A DNA stretch of 37,776 nucleotides, from positions 1-37,776 of the forward strand of contig JAJTIE010000043.1 in NCBI GenBank assembly GCA_021300195.1, in the 5' to 3' direction. The notes under the pieces are model-generated. The model worked only from the letters and a program-made list of their open reading frames with translations, had not been told where the DNA came from and ran no database searches. The position numbers and the translations under genes are program-made. The stretch comes from Bacteroidota bacterium (lineage in GTDB: Bacteria; Bacteroidota; Bacteroidia; J057; JAJTIE01). Positions 24,876 through 33,736 of this stretch are shown piece after piece; the first letter of the stretch is position 1; each line of letters starts with the position of its first letter.

Positions 24876-26072
24876 TTAGTGTCGGTGCTTGCGCAGCTCC
24901 GCCTCGTATAGGGCGTGCATGTCTTGCACCAGGCGCTGGTAGCTAAAGCGTAGCTGGGCAAACTGCCGCCCCTGCTGGCCCATCTGCTGGCGCAGGGGGG
25001 CATCGTTTACAAGCCCTAGCAGGGCCTCGGCCAGGGGGCGGGGCTGCCCGCTAGGCACCACGTAGCCCGACACATCGGGCAGCAGGGTGTCTCGCACGCC
25101 GCCCACGTCGGTGCTTACGCAGGGCTTGGCCGCAGCCTGGGCCTCCACCAGGGCCACCGGGTTTCCCTCGTTCAGGCTGCTCATAGCCACAATGTCCATG
25201 CCTGCAATGGGGGCACTCACATCTCGTATCCAGCTGGTAAACAGCACATCGGCCCCGGGCTGTAGCCGCTCGGCCTGGCCGGTCTTCAGGTTCAGGCTAT
25301 GGCAGAGGGCCTCCAGGCTGGGGCGCAGCTCTCCATCGCCCACCAGCACGGCCACCACTGGCTGGGTGCTCCGTGCCTTTAGGTGTGCAAATGCCTCCAG
25401 AAACAATGCGTGGTTCTTGATGGGAGCCATTCGGCCAATCAGGCCGATCACAAGGGCCTCCTCGGCTATCCCCCAGCTGCTACGAAAGGCCTGCCGCTTT
25501 TCCGGCTGCTGGGTTTCAAAAGGCGAAAGATCGAATCCATTGGGGATGATGCGGATTTTCTCGGGCTTGCAGATGTTGAACACCTCGGTAAGCTCATAGG
25601 CCTGGAGGGGGCTTAGGGCAATAATGGCCGAGCTGAGGCTAGCCAGGAATCGCTCGATCTGGATAAAGAGGCGTGTTTTGGCCGGGCTGAAGTAGCTGTG
25701 AAACACATGGCCATGGAAGGTGTGAATGATGACCGGCACATGCTGGTTCATAGCCGCAAGGCGACCTAGCATACCCGCCTTGGCAGCATGGGTATGCACA
25801 ATGTCTGGATGGTAGGTTATCAGGGCCTGTTTCAGCTGGCGGTAGGCGCGTACGTCCAGGCCCGGGCTCAGTTCGCGCTGCATGTGGGGCAGGTAGTGGG
25901 CCTCTATGCCCAGCTCTTCCAGCACATGCTGGCTACTTTCTTCGCCCGTAGCCAGCTGGCCACTCAGCAGCCGGGTTTCATAGGGCTGGGGCAGATGGGC
26001 TGTCAGGTAGGCAGCGTTGTAGGTAGGGCCGCCTATGTTCAGCCGGTTTATGATGCGTAGTACCTTCGGCAT
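24876..26072 (-). CDS. GT4-family glycosyltransferase
   Basis: 398 residues with the two Rossmann domains of GT-B enzymes. The N-terminal acceptor domain starts RIINRLNIGGPTYNAAYL and contains IVHTHAAKAGMLGRLAA and HTFHGHVFHSYFSP. The C-terminal donor domain has RIIPNGFDLSPF, VIGLIGRMAPIKNHALFLEA and VLVGDGE, then the EX7E-type motif SSLNEGNPVALVEAQAAAKP. It is cytoplasmic or peripheral at the inner membrane, transferring a sugar from a nucleotide donor during polysaccharide, LPS or glycolipid assembly; donor and acceptor are unknown. It starts 16 bases after the sucB stop, so it is probably co-transcribed with a TCA-cycle gene, an odd pairing. No polysaccharide cluster is around it. Confidence 0.93.
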   Translation of the reverse strand: MPKVLRIINRLNIGGPTYNAAYLTAHLPQPYETRLLSGQLATGEESSQHVLEELGIEAHYLPHMQRELSPGLDVRAYRQLKQALITYHPDIVHTHAAKAGMLGRLAAMNQHVPVIIHTFHGHVFHSYFSPAKTRLFIQIERFLASLSSAIIALSPLQAYELTEVFNICKPEKIRIIPNGFDLSPFETQQPEKRQAFRSSWGIAEEALVIGLIGRMAPIKNHALFLEAFAHLKARSTQPVVAVLVGDGELRPSLEALCHSLNLKTGQAERLQPGADVLFTSWIRDVSAPIAGMDIVAMSSLNEGNPVALVEAQAAAKPCVSTDVGGVRDTLLPDVSGYVVPSGQPRPLAEALLGLVNDAPLRQQMGQQGRQFAQLRFSYQRLVQDMHALYEAELRKHRH

Positions 26073-26088
26073 AGCAGGTGCCGATGGC

Positions 26089-27327
26089 TTATACGCCCAG
26101 CATCAGGCGGATGGGATCTTCCAGATACTCCTTTACCCGCACCAGGAAGCTCACGCTCTCCTTGCCATCTATCACGCGGTGGTCATAGCTCAGGGCCAGG
26201 TACATCATGGGGCGGATCACCACCTGGCCATTCAGGGCCATGGGGCGCTCCTCTATCTTGTGCATACCCAGGATGGCGCTCTGCGGCGGATTCAGGATGG
26301 GGGTGCTGAGTAGCGAGCCAAACACGCCCCCATTGGTGATAGTAAAGGTGCCGCCCTGCATATCGGCAATGGTAATGCGGTTTTCGCGGGCCTTCTTGGC
26401 TATGTCGCCAATAGATTGTTCGATCTCTGCCACACTCAGCTGCTCTACACCGCGCACCACGGGCACCACCAGGCCGCGCTCGGTACTCACCGCTATGCCA
26501 ATATCCACATAGTCGTGGAATAGGAGCGAGTCGCCGTCCAGGTAGGCGTTTACCTGCGGAAACTCCATCAGCGCCTGTGCGCAGGCCTTGCCAAAGAGGC
26601 CCATAAAGCCCAGGCCAATGCCGTGCACCTCCTTGAAGCGGTCTTTATACTGCTTGCGCAGGTCCAGGATGGCGCTCATGTCCACTTCATTGAAGGTGGT
26701 GAGCATGGCCGTATCGTTTTTGGCGGCTACCAGTCGCTTGGCCAGGGTTTTGCGCAGCTGGCTCATTTTCTCGGCGCGCTCGGTGCGGCTGCCTGTAGGG
26801 GCAGCGGGGATGGTCGCTTGTGCCTGCGGGGATGCGCCGTTTCCTGGCTGGATGGCGGGAGCAGTGGCCTGTAGGGCGTCGGCCTTGGTAATGCGGCCAT
26901 CGCGGCCGGTACCGGTCACGTCTTCGGGCTTCAAGCCCTTCTCATGCAGCACCCGCTCGGCTGCGGGCGAGGGCACACCCGTGGCATAGGTGTGCGTAGC
27001 CACCGCCGGGCTGGCTGTAGCAGTGGCGGCCACTGGTGTCGCGCTAGAAGCCACCCCCTCCTGCTTAGGCTGTGCCGTGGTGGCTGGGGCCTTCGCATCG
27101 GTGTCTATCTCGGCTATCACAGCACCCACCGCCACGGTGTCGCCCGCCTTGGCCTTTATTTGCAGGATGCCGGCATCCTCGGCATACACAGTCAGCATGG
27201 CTTTGTCGCTCTGGATGTCTGCCAGCGGCTCATCCCGTTCCACGTACTGGCCGTCCGTTTTTAGCCACGCATCTATGGTAACCTCGGTAATGGACTCTCC
27301 GGGGCTGGGCACGGTTATTTTCAGCAT
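26089..27327 (-). CDS. sucB: 2-oxoglutarate dehydrogenase E2 (dihydrolipoyl succinyltransferase)
   Basis: 412 residues. It is the core E2 of the 2-oxoglutarate dehydrogenase complex, moving the succinyl group from E1 to CoA in the TCA cycle. Domains: a lipoyl domain 1-77 with K42 in [11 protein letters not shown]; an Ala/Thr/Pro-rich linker; the E1/E3-binding domain about 118-155 ([20 protein letters not shown]); and the catalytic domain about 180-412 with NEVDMSAI and the active site DHRVIDG (H383, D387). ATG 27327 gives the family-typical start [15 protein letters not shown]; a further upstream frame overlaps the promoter. sucA is not in the window. It is followed by a glycosyltransferase gene after 16 bases. 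Confidence 0.95.
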   Translation of the reverse strand: MLKITVPSPGESITEVTIDAWLKTDGQYVERDEPLADIQSDKAMLTVYAEDAGILQIKAKAGDTVAVGAVIAEIDTDAKAPATTAQPKQEGVASSATPVAATATASPAVATHTYATGVPSPAAERVLHEKGLKPEDVTGTGRDGRITKADALQATAPAIQPGNGASPQAQATIPAAPTGSRTERAEKMSQLRKTLAKRLVAAKNDTAMLTTFNEVDMSAILDLRKQYKDRFKEVHGIGLGFMGLFGKACAQALMEFPQVNAYLDGDSLLFHDYVDIGIAVSTERGLVVPVVRGVEQLSVAEIEQSIGDIAKKARENRITIADMQGGTFTITNGGVFGSLLSTPILNPPQSAILGMHKIEERPMALNGQVVIRPMMYLALSYDHRVIDGKESVSFLVRVKEYLEDPIRLMLGV

Positions 27328-27357
27328 AGGTATGATAAATGTTACTGCTACGGACTG

Positions 27358-27365
27358 CAAAAGTA
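27358..27365 (-). promoter_or_regulatory. -7 element of sucB
   Basis: Minus-strand TACTTTTG is an exact TAnnTTTG, 31 bases upstream of ATG 27327. A TTG at 27382-27384 is 16 bases further up, short for the consensus spacer. Confidence 0.5.
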
Positions 27366-27408
27366 ACGAAAATGCACACGGCAATGCGCACGCACGTGGC
27401 TGTATCTG

Positions 27409-28230
27409 TCAGGCCAGTATAAGCCGGAATGGCCAGGCTGCCGGATTCAGCCTGCCGGCCAGGGGCGTACCGCGCAGGTCCAGCACTTCCAGCGCCTGCA
27501 TATCTCGGGCAAAGTCTATACTGGTAAGGGCGCTAAAGGGTAGTGCCAGTTTTTTGAGGTGGCCCAGCTGGCCCAGGGGCGACACATCGGCCAGCGCCTG
27601 GGCACCGGTCAGGGTCAGTTCCTCCAGCTGGCCCAGTGCCTCCAGGCCGGCTGTGCTATGGGCATGCCGGGCCGTGAGGTGCAGCCTGCGCAGCCCGGGC
27701 AGGTGGGCCAGCGCCGACAGGGGTGCCAGGTGGTCTGCACTCAGGTACAGCTCCTGCAGCTCCTGCAGGGGCAGCAGGCTGTGCCAGTCTTGCAGCTTGC
27801 ACTGCTTCAGGTACAGCCGGTGCAGGCCCGGGGTTCGGTGCAGGCCCGCCAGATTTTCCAGTGGATTGCCACTCAGGCTAAGGGTGCGCAGGCAGGGCAG
27901 GTCAAGCAGGCTGTCCAGGTGGGCAATCCGGTTGTGCGCAGCCAGCAGGGTGTGCAGGCGGCTGTGTGCAGCCAGGGGCAGCAGGCTCTCCACTGCGTTG
28001 TAGCTTACGTCCAGCAGCTGCAGCTGCGTCAGTCCGGCCAGGGGTGCCAGGTCCTGCAGGGCGTGGTGCGCCACCTCCAGCTGCTCCAGTGCAGAGAATC
28101 GGCCCAGATCTGGCAGCTGCTCCAGGGGCTCTGCCGCTCCCTCGGCCACTAAGCCAGCCTCCAGCACCAGCGTCCGCGTATCGGGCTCCAGGCGGCTCAG
28201 GTAGTCATTCCAGGCAGAGGTGGCGTGCAT
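27409..28230 (-). CDS. Leucine-rich repeat protein
   Basis: 273 residues composed almost wholly of leucine-rich repeats of about 22-23 residues (from about 45 to 255), for example LTQLQLLDVSYNAVESLLPL, LPCLRTLSLSGNPLENLAGL and LQELQELYLSADHLAPLSAL, close to the internalin-like SDS22 type. There is no signal peptide or membrane segment, so it is probably a cytoplasmic protein-binding scaffold. The partner is unknown. It starts 39 bases after the stop of the LolC/E-type permease gene and is probably in its transcript. The repeats have diverged well at the DNA level, so this is not a recently expanded array. Confidence 0.88.
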   Translation of the reverse strand: MHATSAWNDYLSRLEPDTRTLVLEAGLVAEGAAEPLEQLPDLGRFSALEQLEVAHHALQDLAPLAGLTQLQLLDVSYNAVESLLPLAAHSRLHTLLAAHNRIAHLDSLLDLPCLRTLSLSGNPLENLAGLHRTPGLHRLYLKQCKLQDWHSLLPLQELQELYLSADHLAPLSALAHLPGLRRLHLTARHAHSTAGLEALGQLEELTLTGAQALADVSPLGQLGHLKKLALPFSALTSIDFARDMQALEVLDLRGTPLAGRLNPAAWPFRLILA

Positions 28231-28269
28231 AGGGGGAGGGATGAGACAGAAAAACTGTGCTGCAAAAAG

Positions 28270-29514
28270 CTAGCCCTGCAGGTTTTGCAGCACATGCGAG
28301 CGCCCCGCCCTTCGGGCCGGATACCAGGCCGATAACAAGGCGAGGGCCAGTACGGTAAGGGCAATGTAGAGCGCATCGCTCAGCCGCGTCTCTATGGGGT
28401 AGTGGCTTATGATGAGGTTATCCGTAGCACCCGGAAAAGGCACCACCTGCCCATACTCCTGCAGCCAGCTAAGGCCGTAGCCTAGCAGCAGGCCCGTGCC
28501 CCCACCCAGTGCACCCATCCATAGGCCACTGGTAAGGAAGATGCGCCGGATAAGGCCCGGCCCGGCCCCCATCACCTGCAGGATGCCGATATCGCGTTTT
28601 TTCTCTATCACCACCATGCTCAGGCTGCCCACTATGTTCGTGCAGTACAGCATGAGCATAAGGGTAATGAGCAGAAAGCCCACGGCCTTCTCGCTCTTCA
28701 TCACCTCGTACAGGGTGGCGTGCTGCTCATACGCATTCAGCACCTGGTAGGCCGGGCCTAGCCGGGCCTGTAGTTCGGCTTCCAGCGCTTCTGCATCGGC
28801 ACCGGGGCCTATGGCCAGCTCCAGGGCACTTACCTGCCCCTCGGCTTCAAAGAGGCCCTGCACCAGGGGCAGGGGTGCCAGCACATATTGGTCGTCGTAC
28901 TCCTTTTGCAGCGAAAACACCCCGGTCATCACCACCTGCCTCCTGTTCAGGGCACGCTCCTCATCGGCCATGGTCAGGTTTGCGCTGGCCGATACGGCAA
29001 TCAGCTCCATCTGATGTCGGTAGTCCTCCAGTCCCGCATTCAGGGCATAGGCTACGCCACTACCGGCAATAATGCCGGCGGGATCCCTGCCTGTCCGCAG
29101 GCGGAAGCTGCCGAAGGCCAATCGCTCGGCCACCCGGCTCACCTGCCCTATGTTATTTTCGGGCACCCCCTTCAGCCTGATTACCCGCTGGCGGTCGTGG
29201 TAGCGCAGCAGTGCGCGTCCCTCCAGGCTTGGCACTACGGCGGCTACACCCGGGTGCTGTGCCAGCTGCTGCATCAGGCTGGCCTGGTTAGCCAGGTATT
29301 GGCCCTCGGCCGGAGCTACCTTCAGCACAGGGTCGAAGTCCTGAAAAACGTCGCGAATGAGGGTTGAAAAGCCGTTAAAGACCGAAAGCAGGATTACCAG
29401 GGCTGCCGTACCCAGCATTACCCCCAGCATGGCTATCCAGCTAATCACATTCACCGGCCCAGGCAGCCTGCGCGAGAGCAGGTAGCGGCTGGCAATCCGT
29501 AGCGGCAGATTCAT
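28270..29514 (-). CDS. FtsX-like ABC permease of the LolC/LolE type
   Basis: 414 residues. The N-terminus LPLRIASRYLLSRRLPGPVN leads into TM1 (VISWIAMLGVMLGTAALVIL) with the family motif SVFNGF. A periplasmic domain of about 220 residues follows, then three C-terminal TM segments: FLLITLMLMLYCTNIVGSL; a segment after the coupling-helix region KKRDIGILQVMGAG; and a final one near IALTVLALALLSAWYPARRA. This is the architecture of LolC/E, which extract lipoproteins from the inner membrane with LolD ATPase; MacB-type mechanotransmission is an alternative. The partner ATPase gene is not in the window. TAACTTTG lies only 8 bases upstream of the ATG, so the transcript may be nearly leaderless. Confidence 0.92.
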   Translation of the reverse strand: MNLPLRIASRYLLSRRLPGPVNVISWIAMLGVMLGTAALVILLSVFNGFSTLIRDVFQDFDPVLKVAPAEGQYLANQASLMQQLAQHPGVAAVVPSLEGRALLRYHDRQRVIRLKGVPENNIGQVSRVAERLAFGSFRLRTGRDPAGIIAGSGVAYALNAGLEDYRHQMELIAVSASANLTMADEERALNRRQVVMTGVFSLQKEYDDQYVLAPLPLVQGLFEAEGQVSALELAIGPGADAEALEAELQARLGPAYQVLNAYEQHATLYEVMKSEKAVGFLLITLMLMLYCTNIVGSLSMVVIEKKRDIGILQVMGAGPGLIRRIFLTSGLWMGALGGGTGLLLGYGLSWLQEYGQVVPFPGATDNLIISHYPIETRLSDALYIALTVLALALLSAWYPARRAGRSHVLQNLQG

Positions 29515-29521
29515 GTAGGAG

Positions 29522-29529
29522 CAAAGTTA
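29522..29529 (-). promoter_or_regulatory. -7 element just upstream of LolC/E-type gene
   Basis: Minus-strand TAACTTTG is an exact TAnnTTTG only 8 bases before ATG 29514. If used, transcription would begin within a few bases of the start codon. No well-spaced -33 was seen. Confidence 0.45.
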
Positions 29530-29600
29530 TTTCTTTATTCCGCAACGGCTGCTGCCCCAGGCTCGTATCTTTAGGCTTTACTTCAAACAACCAGTGCACA

Positions 29601-30185
29601 ATGCGAACTTTATTCATCCCTGTTTCCTGCTATTTGCTTTTCCTATCCGGCTTAACCGCTTTATTGGTGCCAGCCTGGGCACAGGCACAAGGGGTAGCGC
29701 AGGTGGCGATGCCCGACCAGAACCTGCAACCCCAGGATCCCGTATGGATGAAGGACGAGCAGCCCATACCCTACAGCGGGCGCGAACTGCTCGAGTATCT
29801 GGAACCCAGGATGTATTACTCGCTGGATACCCTCTTCTACAAGGACGTGGAAGTGTTCGGCTTCGATGTATACAGGCTGGAAGAGAAGCTGCCCAACCTG
29901 GTGCGCCGCTCGGGGCCGTATGCGGGCAAGTGTGTGGATCAATATAGCCTGCTGGTGGTATCGGTGCAGGCGCTGAAGGAGCTGGCAGCCCAGCAGCAGA
30001 ACCTGCAGCGACAGATACAGGCGTACAACCAGGAGTTTATGGCCATACGCAAAGACATGGAGGACCTGAAGACCCTGGTGAGCCAACAGCAGGGCCAGGC
30101 ACGCAAGCTGGAAGCCACGCTGAACAAGGTGGGCGAACTGGAAAAGCGCGTGGCCGAGCTGGAAGCAGCGCGGGCCAGCAAGTAG
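29601..30185 (+). CDS. Secreted coiled-coil protein with S74-chaperone-like segment
   Basis: 194 residues. A signal peptide occupies about 1-29 (FLSGLTALLVPAWAQAQG). The middle (about 80-125) reads VFGFDVYRLEEKLPNLVRR then VDQYSLLVVSVQALKELAAQ, which parallels the GFIAQEVEKVLPELV...VDYxxLxxLLVQALKEL core of the peptidase S74 intramolecular chaperone found in phage tail spikes and in many secreted Bacteroidota proteins. The upstream S74 portion with the cleaving Ser/Lys dyad is not evident, so self-cleavage is unlikely. The last ~70 residues are a trimeric-type coiled coil. It may be a trimeric surface or periplasmic protein. It is followed after 4 bases by the J-protein gene, so the two are one operon. 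Confidence 0.75.
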   Translation: MRTLFIPVSCYLLFLSGLTALLVPAWAQAQGVAQVAMPDQNLQPQDPVWMKDEQPIPYSGRELLEYLEPRMYYSLDTLFYKDVEVFGFDVYRLEEKLPNLVRRSGPYAGKCVDQYSLLVVSVQALKELAAQQQNLQRQIQAYNQEFMAIRKDMEDLKTLVSQQQGQARKLEATLNKVGELEKRVAELEAARASK

Positions 30186-30189
30186 CGGC

Positions 30190-30807
30190 ATGCAAAACGA
30201 AGGGGTACAGGGAAACCACTACCAGGTGCTGGGGATAGACCCCCAGGCTACCCCCCCTGCCATAAAGGCCGCCTACCGCAGGCTGGCCCGCTGCTACCAC
30301 CCAGATGTAAACCCTGGTGCCATGGCCCAGCAGCAGTTTCAGCGGGTGCTACTGGCCTATGAGGTGCTGGCCGACCCCCACAAGCGCCAGCAGTACGACC
30401 AGCTGCTGGCGCGGGGCCTGCCACAGCACCCCAGCCGCCTGATGCCGGGCATGCACAGCACACCTGCACACACCGCACAAAGCTGGCCGGCTAGCCGGGG
30501 GATAGACCCGCTGGCACACAAGCGCCAGCACCTGCTGATGACCAAGGGGATGGTACATTTTTTTCTGCTCTTCGGGTTTTGCTTTCTGGGCACCCTGGTG
30601 CAGACCCTGCTGCTGGTGCTGGTGCTCAACCTTGTGGGCATAGAGGTGGGAAAAACCCGTGGCCTGGGGGCCTTGCTGCTGTTCATGATCGTGGCCTTTA
30701 TCGGCACAAACTTTCGGCTGGGGCAGCGGCTCATCCGGCGCTACCCACGCTACCTGCGGCAGCTTACCCGCTATTTTCATGCGCACCAGTATCGCCCACC
30801 TGTGTAG
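30190..30807 (+). CDS. Membrane-anchored J-domain protein
   Basis: 205 residues. A J domain occupies about 10-72 with the Hsp70-activating motif H37-P38-D39 (RCYHPDVNP) and the helix-IV region YEVLADPHKRQQYD. A Pro/His-rich linker follows, then two TM segments (about 121-145 and 155-175) and a basic tail. There are no zinc fingers or client-binding domains, so this is a type III (class C) J-protein that would recruit DnaK to the inner membrane. It starts 4 bases after the S74-like gene, so the pair is co-translated; assistance in the export or folding of that secreted protein is a possible but unproven link. Confidence 0.9.
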   Translation: MQNEGVQGNHYQVLGIDPQATPPAIKAAYRRLARCYHPDVNPGAMAQQQFQRVLLAYEVLADPHKRQQYDQLLARGLPQHPSRLMPGMHSTPAHTAQSWPASRGIDPLAHKRQHLLMTKGMVHFFLLFGFCFLGTLVQTLLLVLVLNLVGIEVGKTRGLGALLLFMIVAFIGTNFRLGQRLIRRYPRYLRQLTRYFHAHQYRPPV

Positions 30808-30871
30808 CAGAGGCAGTTCTTTTTTTGCCCCCCAGCCGGGCGACCCCCGGCTCAGTTCGAAGCTTTTTTGC

Positions 30872-30879
30872 TAATTTTG
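30872..30879 (+). promoter_or_regulatory. -7 element of E1 fusion gene
   Basis: TAATTTTG is an exact TAnnTTTG. It lies at the front of the longest open frame (ATG 30868), which makes that ATG unlikely and supports GTG 30925, leaving a leader of about 40 bases. Confidence 0.5.
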
Positions 30880-30924
30880 TTTCCTTTTAGGCATACTCCC
30901 TGGTTTTTCAATCCATTTTATTCT

Positions 30925-33345
30925 GTGGCACAAACGCTGGAAAAGAAAAAAGCCTTACTCCCCAAGGGGCTGAAGGCGGAAGATGTATTGGCCGATTACC
31001 GCATGGCGTACCAGAGTAGGCAGGCTAGCCTGCTGGGTAGGCGCGAAGTGCTGACGGGCAAGGCCAAGTTTGGCATCTTTGGCGATGGGAAAGAGGTAGC
31101 CCAGATAGCCATGGCACGGGCCGCACAGCCAGGCGATTTTCGCTCGGGTTATTACCGAGACCAGACCTTTATGTTCGCAGCCGGGCTGAGCGACATCCGC
31201 AAGTTCTTTGCCCAGCTGTATGCAGATACTGACCTGGAGCATGAACCTGCCAGCGGCGGCAGGCAGATGAACGGGCACTATGCCACGCGCCTGCTGGATG
31301 CAGCCGGAAACTGGCTGGACCACACCGCCAGTGTGCAGAGTGCCGCCGACAGCAGCCCCACCGGCAGCCAGATGCCGCGCCTGGTAGGCCTGGCACAGGC
31401 CAGCAAGCTGTACAGGGAAAACAAGGCCCTGCATGGCTACACCACCTTCAGCACCCAGGGCAATGAAATAGCCTGGGGTACCATAGGCGATGCCTCTACC
31501 TCCGAGGGACCGTTCTGGGAGAGCCTGAACGCCGTGGGCGTGCTACAGGTGCCCATGGTGATGAGCGTGTGGGACGACAACTATGGCATCAGCGTACCCA
31601 TCCGCTACCAAACCACCAAGTCCTCCATCAGCGAGCTGCTGGCTGGCTACCAGCCCACCAAGGAAAAACCCGGCATTGCCATCCATACCGTAAAGGGCTG
31701 GGACTATGCGGCACTGATAGAAACCTACCAGAAGGTGGCCACCCAGGTGCGCAAGACCCACGCACCGGCCCTCATCCACGTGCAAGAGGTAACCCAGCCA
31801 CAGGGGCACAGCACCAGCGGCAGCCACGAGCGCTACAAAAGCCCTGAGCGCCTGGCCTGGGAGCAGGAGTATGACTGTATAGCCCAGATGCGCCAGTATA
31901 TACTCAACCTGGGTCTGGCTACCGAAGCGGAACTGACCGACTGGGAAAAGGAAGACAAAAAGGCCGTAGCCACCGCCCGCAAAGAGGCCTGGGAAGCCTA
32001 CCAGGCTACCATACAGGCCGAACGTGCCGAAGCCCTGGGCCTGATAGCCCAGCTGGCGGCAGACCTACCCGGCCAGGCTGCAGCACTGGCCAGCCTGCAA
32101 GAAGAACTGCAGAAGGTAACCGAGCCCTTCATCCGCGACCTGTATGTGGCGCTGCGCCGTGCCCTGGTGCTTAGTCATGGCCAGCAGCTGCCCGCCCGCC
32201 AGGCCATTCTGAACTGGCTGGCTGCCAAGGATGAAGTGAATCACCAGCGCTTCAGCAGCCAGCTGCTGAGCGAGGGGGCCGAGAGCCCACTGAATGAAAA
32301 GGGGGTGCCCGCCATCTACCCGGCAGAACCCGAGCTGGTAGATGGGCGACAGGTGGTGCGTGCCTGCTTCGACGCCGCACTGGGCCGCGACCCGCGCGTG
32401 CTGGCCTTTGGCGAAGACCTGGGCTTCCTGGGGGATGTAAACCAGGGCTTTGAGGGCCTGCAGGAAAAGTATGGCGAGCTGCGCGTAAGCGATACCGGCA
32501 TCCGCGAGGCCACCATCCTGGGACAGGGCATAGGCCTGGCCATGCGCGGCCTGCGCCCCATAGCCGAGATACAGTACCTGGACTACCTGCTGTACGCCCT
32601 GCAGGTAATGAGCGACGACCTGGCTACCCTGCGCTACCGGTCTGCCGGCGGGCAAAAGGCGCCTGTCATAGTACGCACACGCGGCCACCGGCTAGAGGGT
32701 ATCTGGCACAGCGGCTCGCCTATGGGCATGATTCTGGGTAGCCTGCGGGGTATGCATGTGCTTGTACCGCGAAATATGACGCAGGCAGCCGGATTTTACA
32801 ACACCCTGCTAAAGGGAGATGATCCCGCCCTGGTGATCGAAGTACTAAATGGCTACCGACTGAAGGAGCCTATGCCCAGCAACCTGGCCGAGTTTTGCCT
32901 ACCCCTGGGCCAGGTGGAAACCCTGCGCACGGGCACAGACATTACCCTGGTTACCTACGGTAGCTGCTGCCGCATCGCCCTGGAGGCCGCAGACATCCTG
33001 GCTAGCATCGGCATAGAGCTGGAAGTGATAGACGCACAGAGCCTGCTGCCCTTTGACCGCGCCGGAGACATAGCCCGTAGCCTGGCCAAGACCAACCGAC
33101 TCATTGTGCTAGACGAGGATGTACCCGGTGGGGCCAGCGCCTACATCCTGCAGCAGGTGCTGGAGGTGCAGAACGGCTACCAGTATCTGGATAGCAAGCC
33201 TGTAACCATCACCAGTAAAGACCACCGCCCTGCCTATGCCAATGATGGAGACTACTTCAGCAAAAGCCAGGTAGAGCACATCCTGAAAGTAGCCAGCGAG
33301 ATGATGGCCGAATATGACCCCGGGCGCTATCAGCCACTCTACTAG
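30925..33345 (+). CDS. 2-oxoacid dehydrogenase E1, alpha-beta fusion
   Basis: 806 residues from GTG 30925. The E1 alpha half (about 1-400) has FRSGYYRDQTFMFAAG and HTASVQSAADSSPTGSQMPR, with the thiamine-diphosphate motif GTIGDASTSEGPFWESLN ending DDNYGIS. The E1 beta half (about 465-806) has FGEDLGFLGDVNQGFEGLQ, IREATILGQGIGLAMRGLRP, RTRGHRLEGIWHSGSPMG and VLDEDVPGGASAYILQQV. Such fused E1 proteins are typical of Bacteroidota and are usually annotated as branched-chain 2-oxoacid or pyruvate dehydrogenase E1; the substrate cannot be told here. It decarboxylates the 2-oxoacid and acylates lipoyl-E2. No dedicated E2 or E3 lies beside it; sucB in this window is the 2-oxoglutarate type. It stands as a single gene. 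Confidence 0.94.
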   Translation: MAQTLEKKKALLPKGLKAEDVLADYRMAYQSRQASLLGRREVLTGKAKFGIFGDGKEVAQIAMARAAQPGDFRSGYYRDQTFMFAAGLSDIRKFFAQLYADTDLEHEPASGGRQMNGHYATRLLDAAGNWLDHTASVQSAADSSPTGSQMPRLVGLAQASKLYRENKALHGYTTFSTQGNEIAWGTIGDASTSEGPFWESLNAVGVLQVPMVMSVWDDNYGISVPIRYQTTKSSISELLAGYQPTKEKPGIAIHTVKGWDYAALIETYQKVATQVRKTHAPALIHVQEVTQPQGHSTSGSHERYKSPERLAWEQEYDCIAQMRQYILNLGLATEAELTDWEKEDKKAVATARKEAWEAYQATIQAERAEALGLIAQLAADLPGQAAALASLQEELQKVTEPFIRDLYVALRRALVLSHGQQLPARQAILNWLAAKDEVNHQRFSSQLLSEGAESPLNEKGVPAIYPAEPELVDGRQVVRACFDAALGRDPRVLAFGEDLGFLGDVNQGFEGLQEKYGELRVSDTGIREATILGQGIGLAMRGLRPIAEIQYLDYLLYALQVMSDDLATLRYRSAGGQKAPVIVRTRGHRLEGIWHSGSPMGMILGSLRGMHVLVPRNMTQAAGFYNTLLKGDDPALVIEVLNGYRLKEPMPSNLAEFCLPLGQVETLRTGTDITLVTYGSCCRIALEAADILASIGIELEVIDAQSLLPFDRAGDIARSLAKTNRLIVLDEDVPGGASAYILQQVLEVQNGYQYLDSKPVTITSKDHRPAYANDGDYFSKSQVEHILKVASEMMAEYDPGRYQPLY

Positions 33346-33736
33346 AACCTGCTCTATCCGGGGCAGGTTAGTTGGCAGTGGGCCAAGCCCAAGCTAAGAG
33401 GGCTGGATGGGCCTATGGTGAGCTGCATCCTTGCCCTACCCTTCGCTTCGGTGGCTGCGAATGCCAGCGATACAGGCGGCTCTTCCATAGGCAGCTAATT
33501 ACCTGCTCAGCGTCTGTGCCCCCGGTGTGCAGCATATGCAACCGTCCCTAAGATGCCCACGCAGGAAGCGGGGTGTGAACTAAGAAAACAGCTAGCAGGC
33601 TACTAGCCTTGCTGCTGTACGACAGCCTGCCGGATTCGCCTACCCCTTGTGCAGTACAAGGAGGGACGGAACGGCGGATGTAGTCCTTACCCCATCCAAC
33701 TAGTGCATGGCGCGCTGGACACCGGCCTCGCTCCCG
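33346..33736. other. 391-bp convergent spacer with hairpins, no gene
   Basis: It lies between the convergent E1 and DUF4249 genes. AACCTGC / GCAGGTT (33346-33369) starts on the base after the E1 stop and could act as its terminator, though the U-tract is poor. GCCTATGG (33409-33416) is complementary to CCATAGGC (33485-33492). A long bulged hairpin lies at 33589-33617. No open frame of note and no tRNA-like sequence was seen. Confidence 0.45.
33582..33617 (-). terminator. Probable terminator of the TonB receptor/DUF4249 operon
   Basis: On the minus strand, CAGCAGCAAGGCTA pairs with TAGCCTGCTAGCTG (single-base bulges, 1-nt centre), followed by TTTTCTTA. It lies about 120 bases after the DUF4249 stop. 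Confidence 0.6.
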
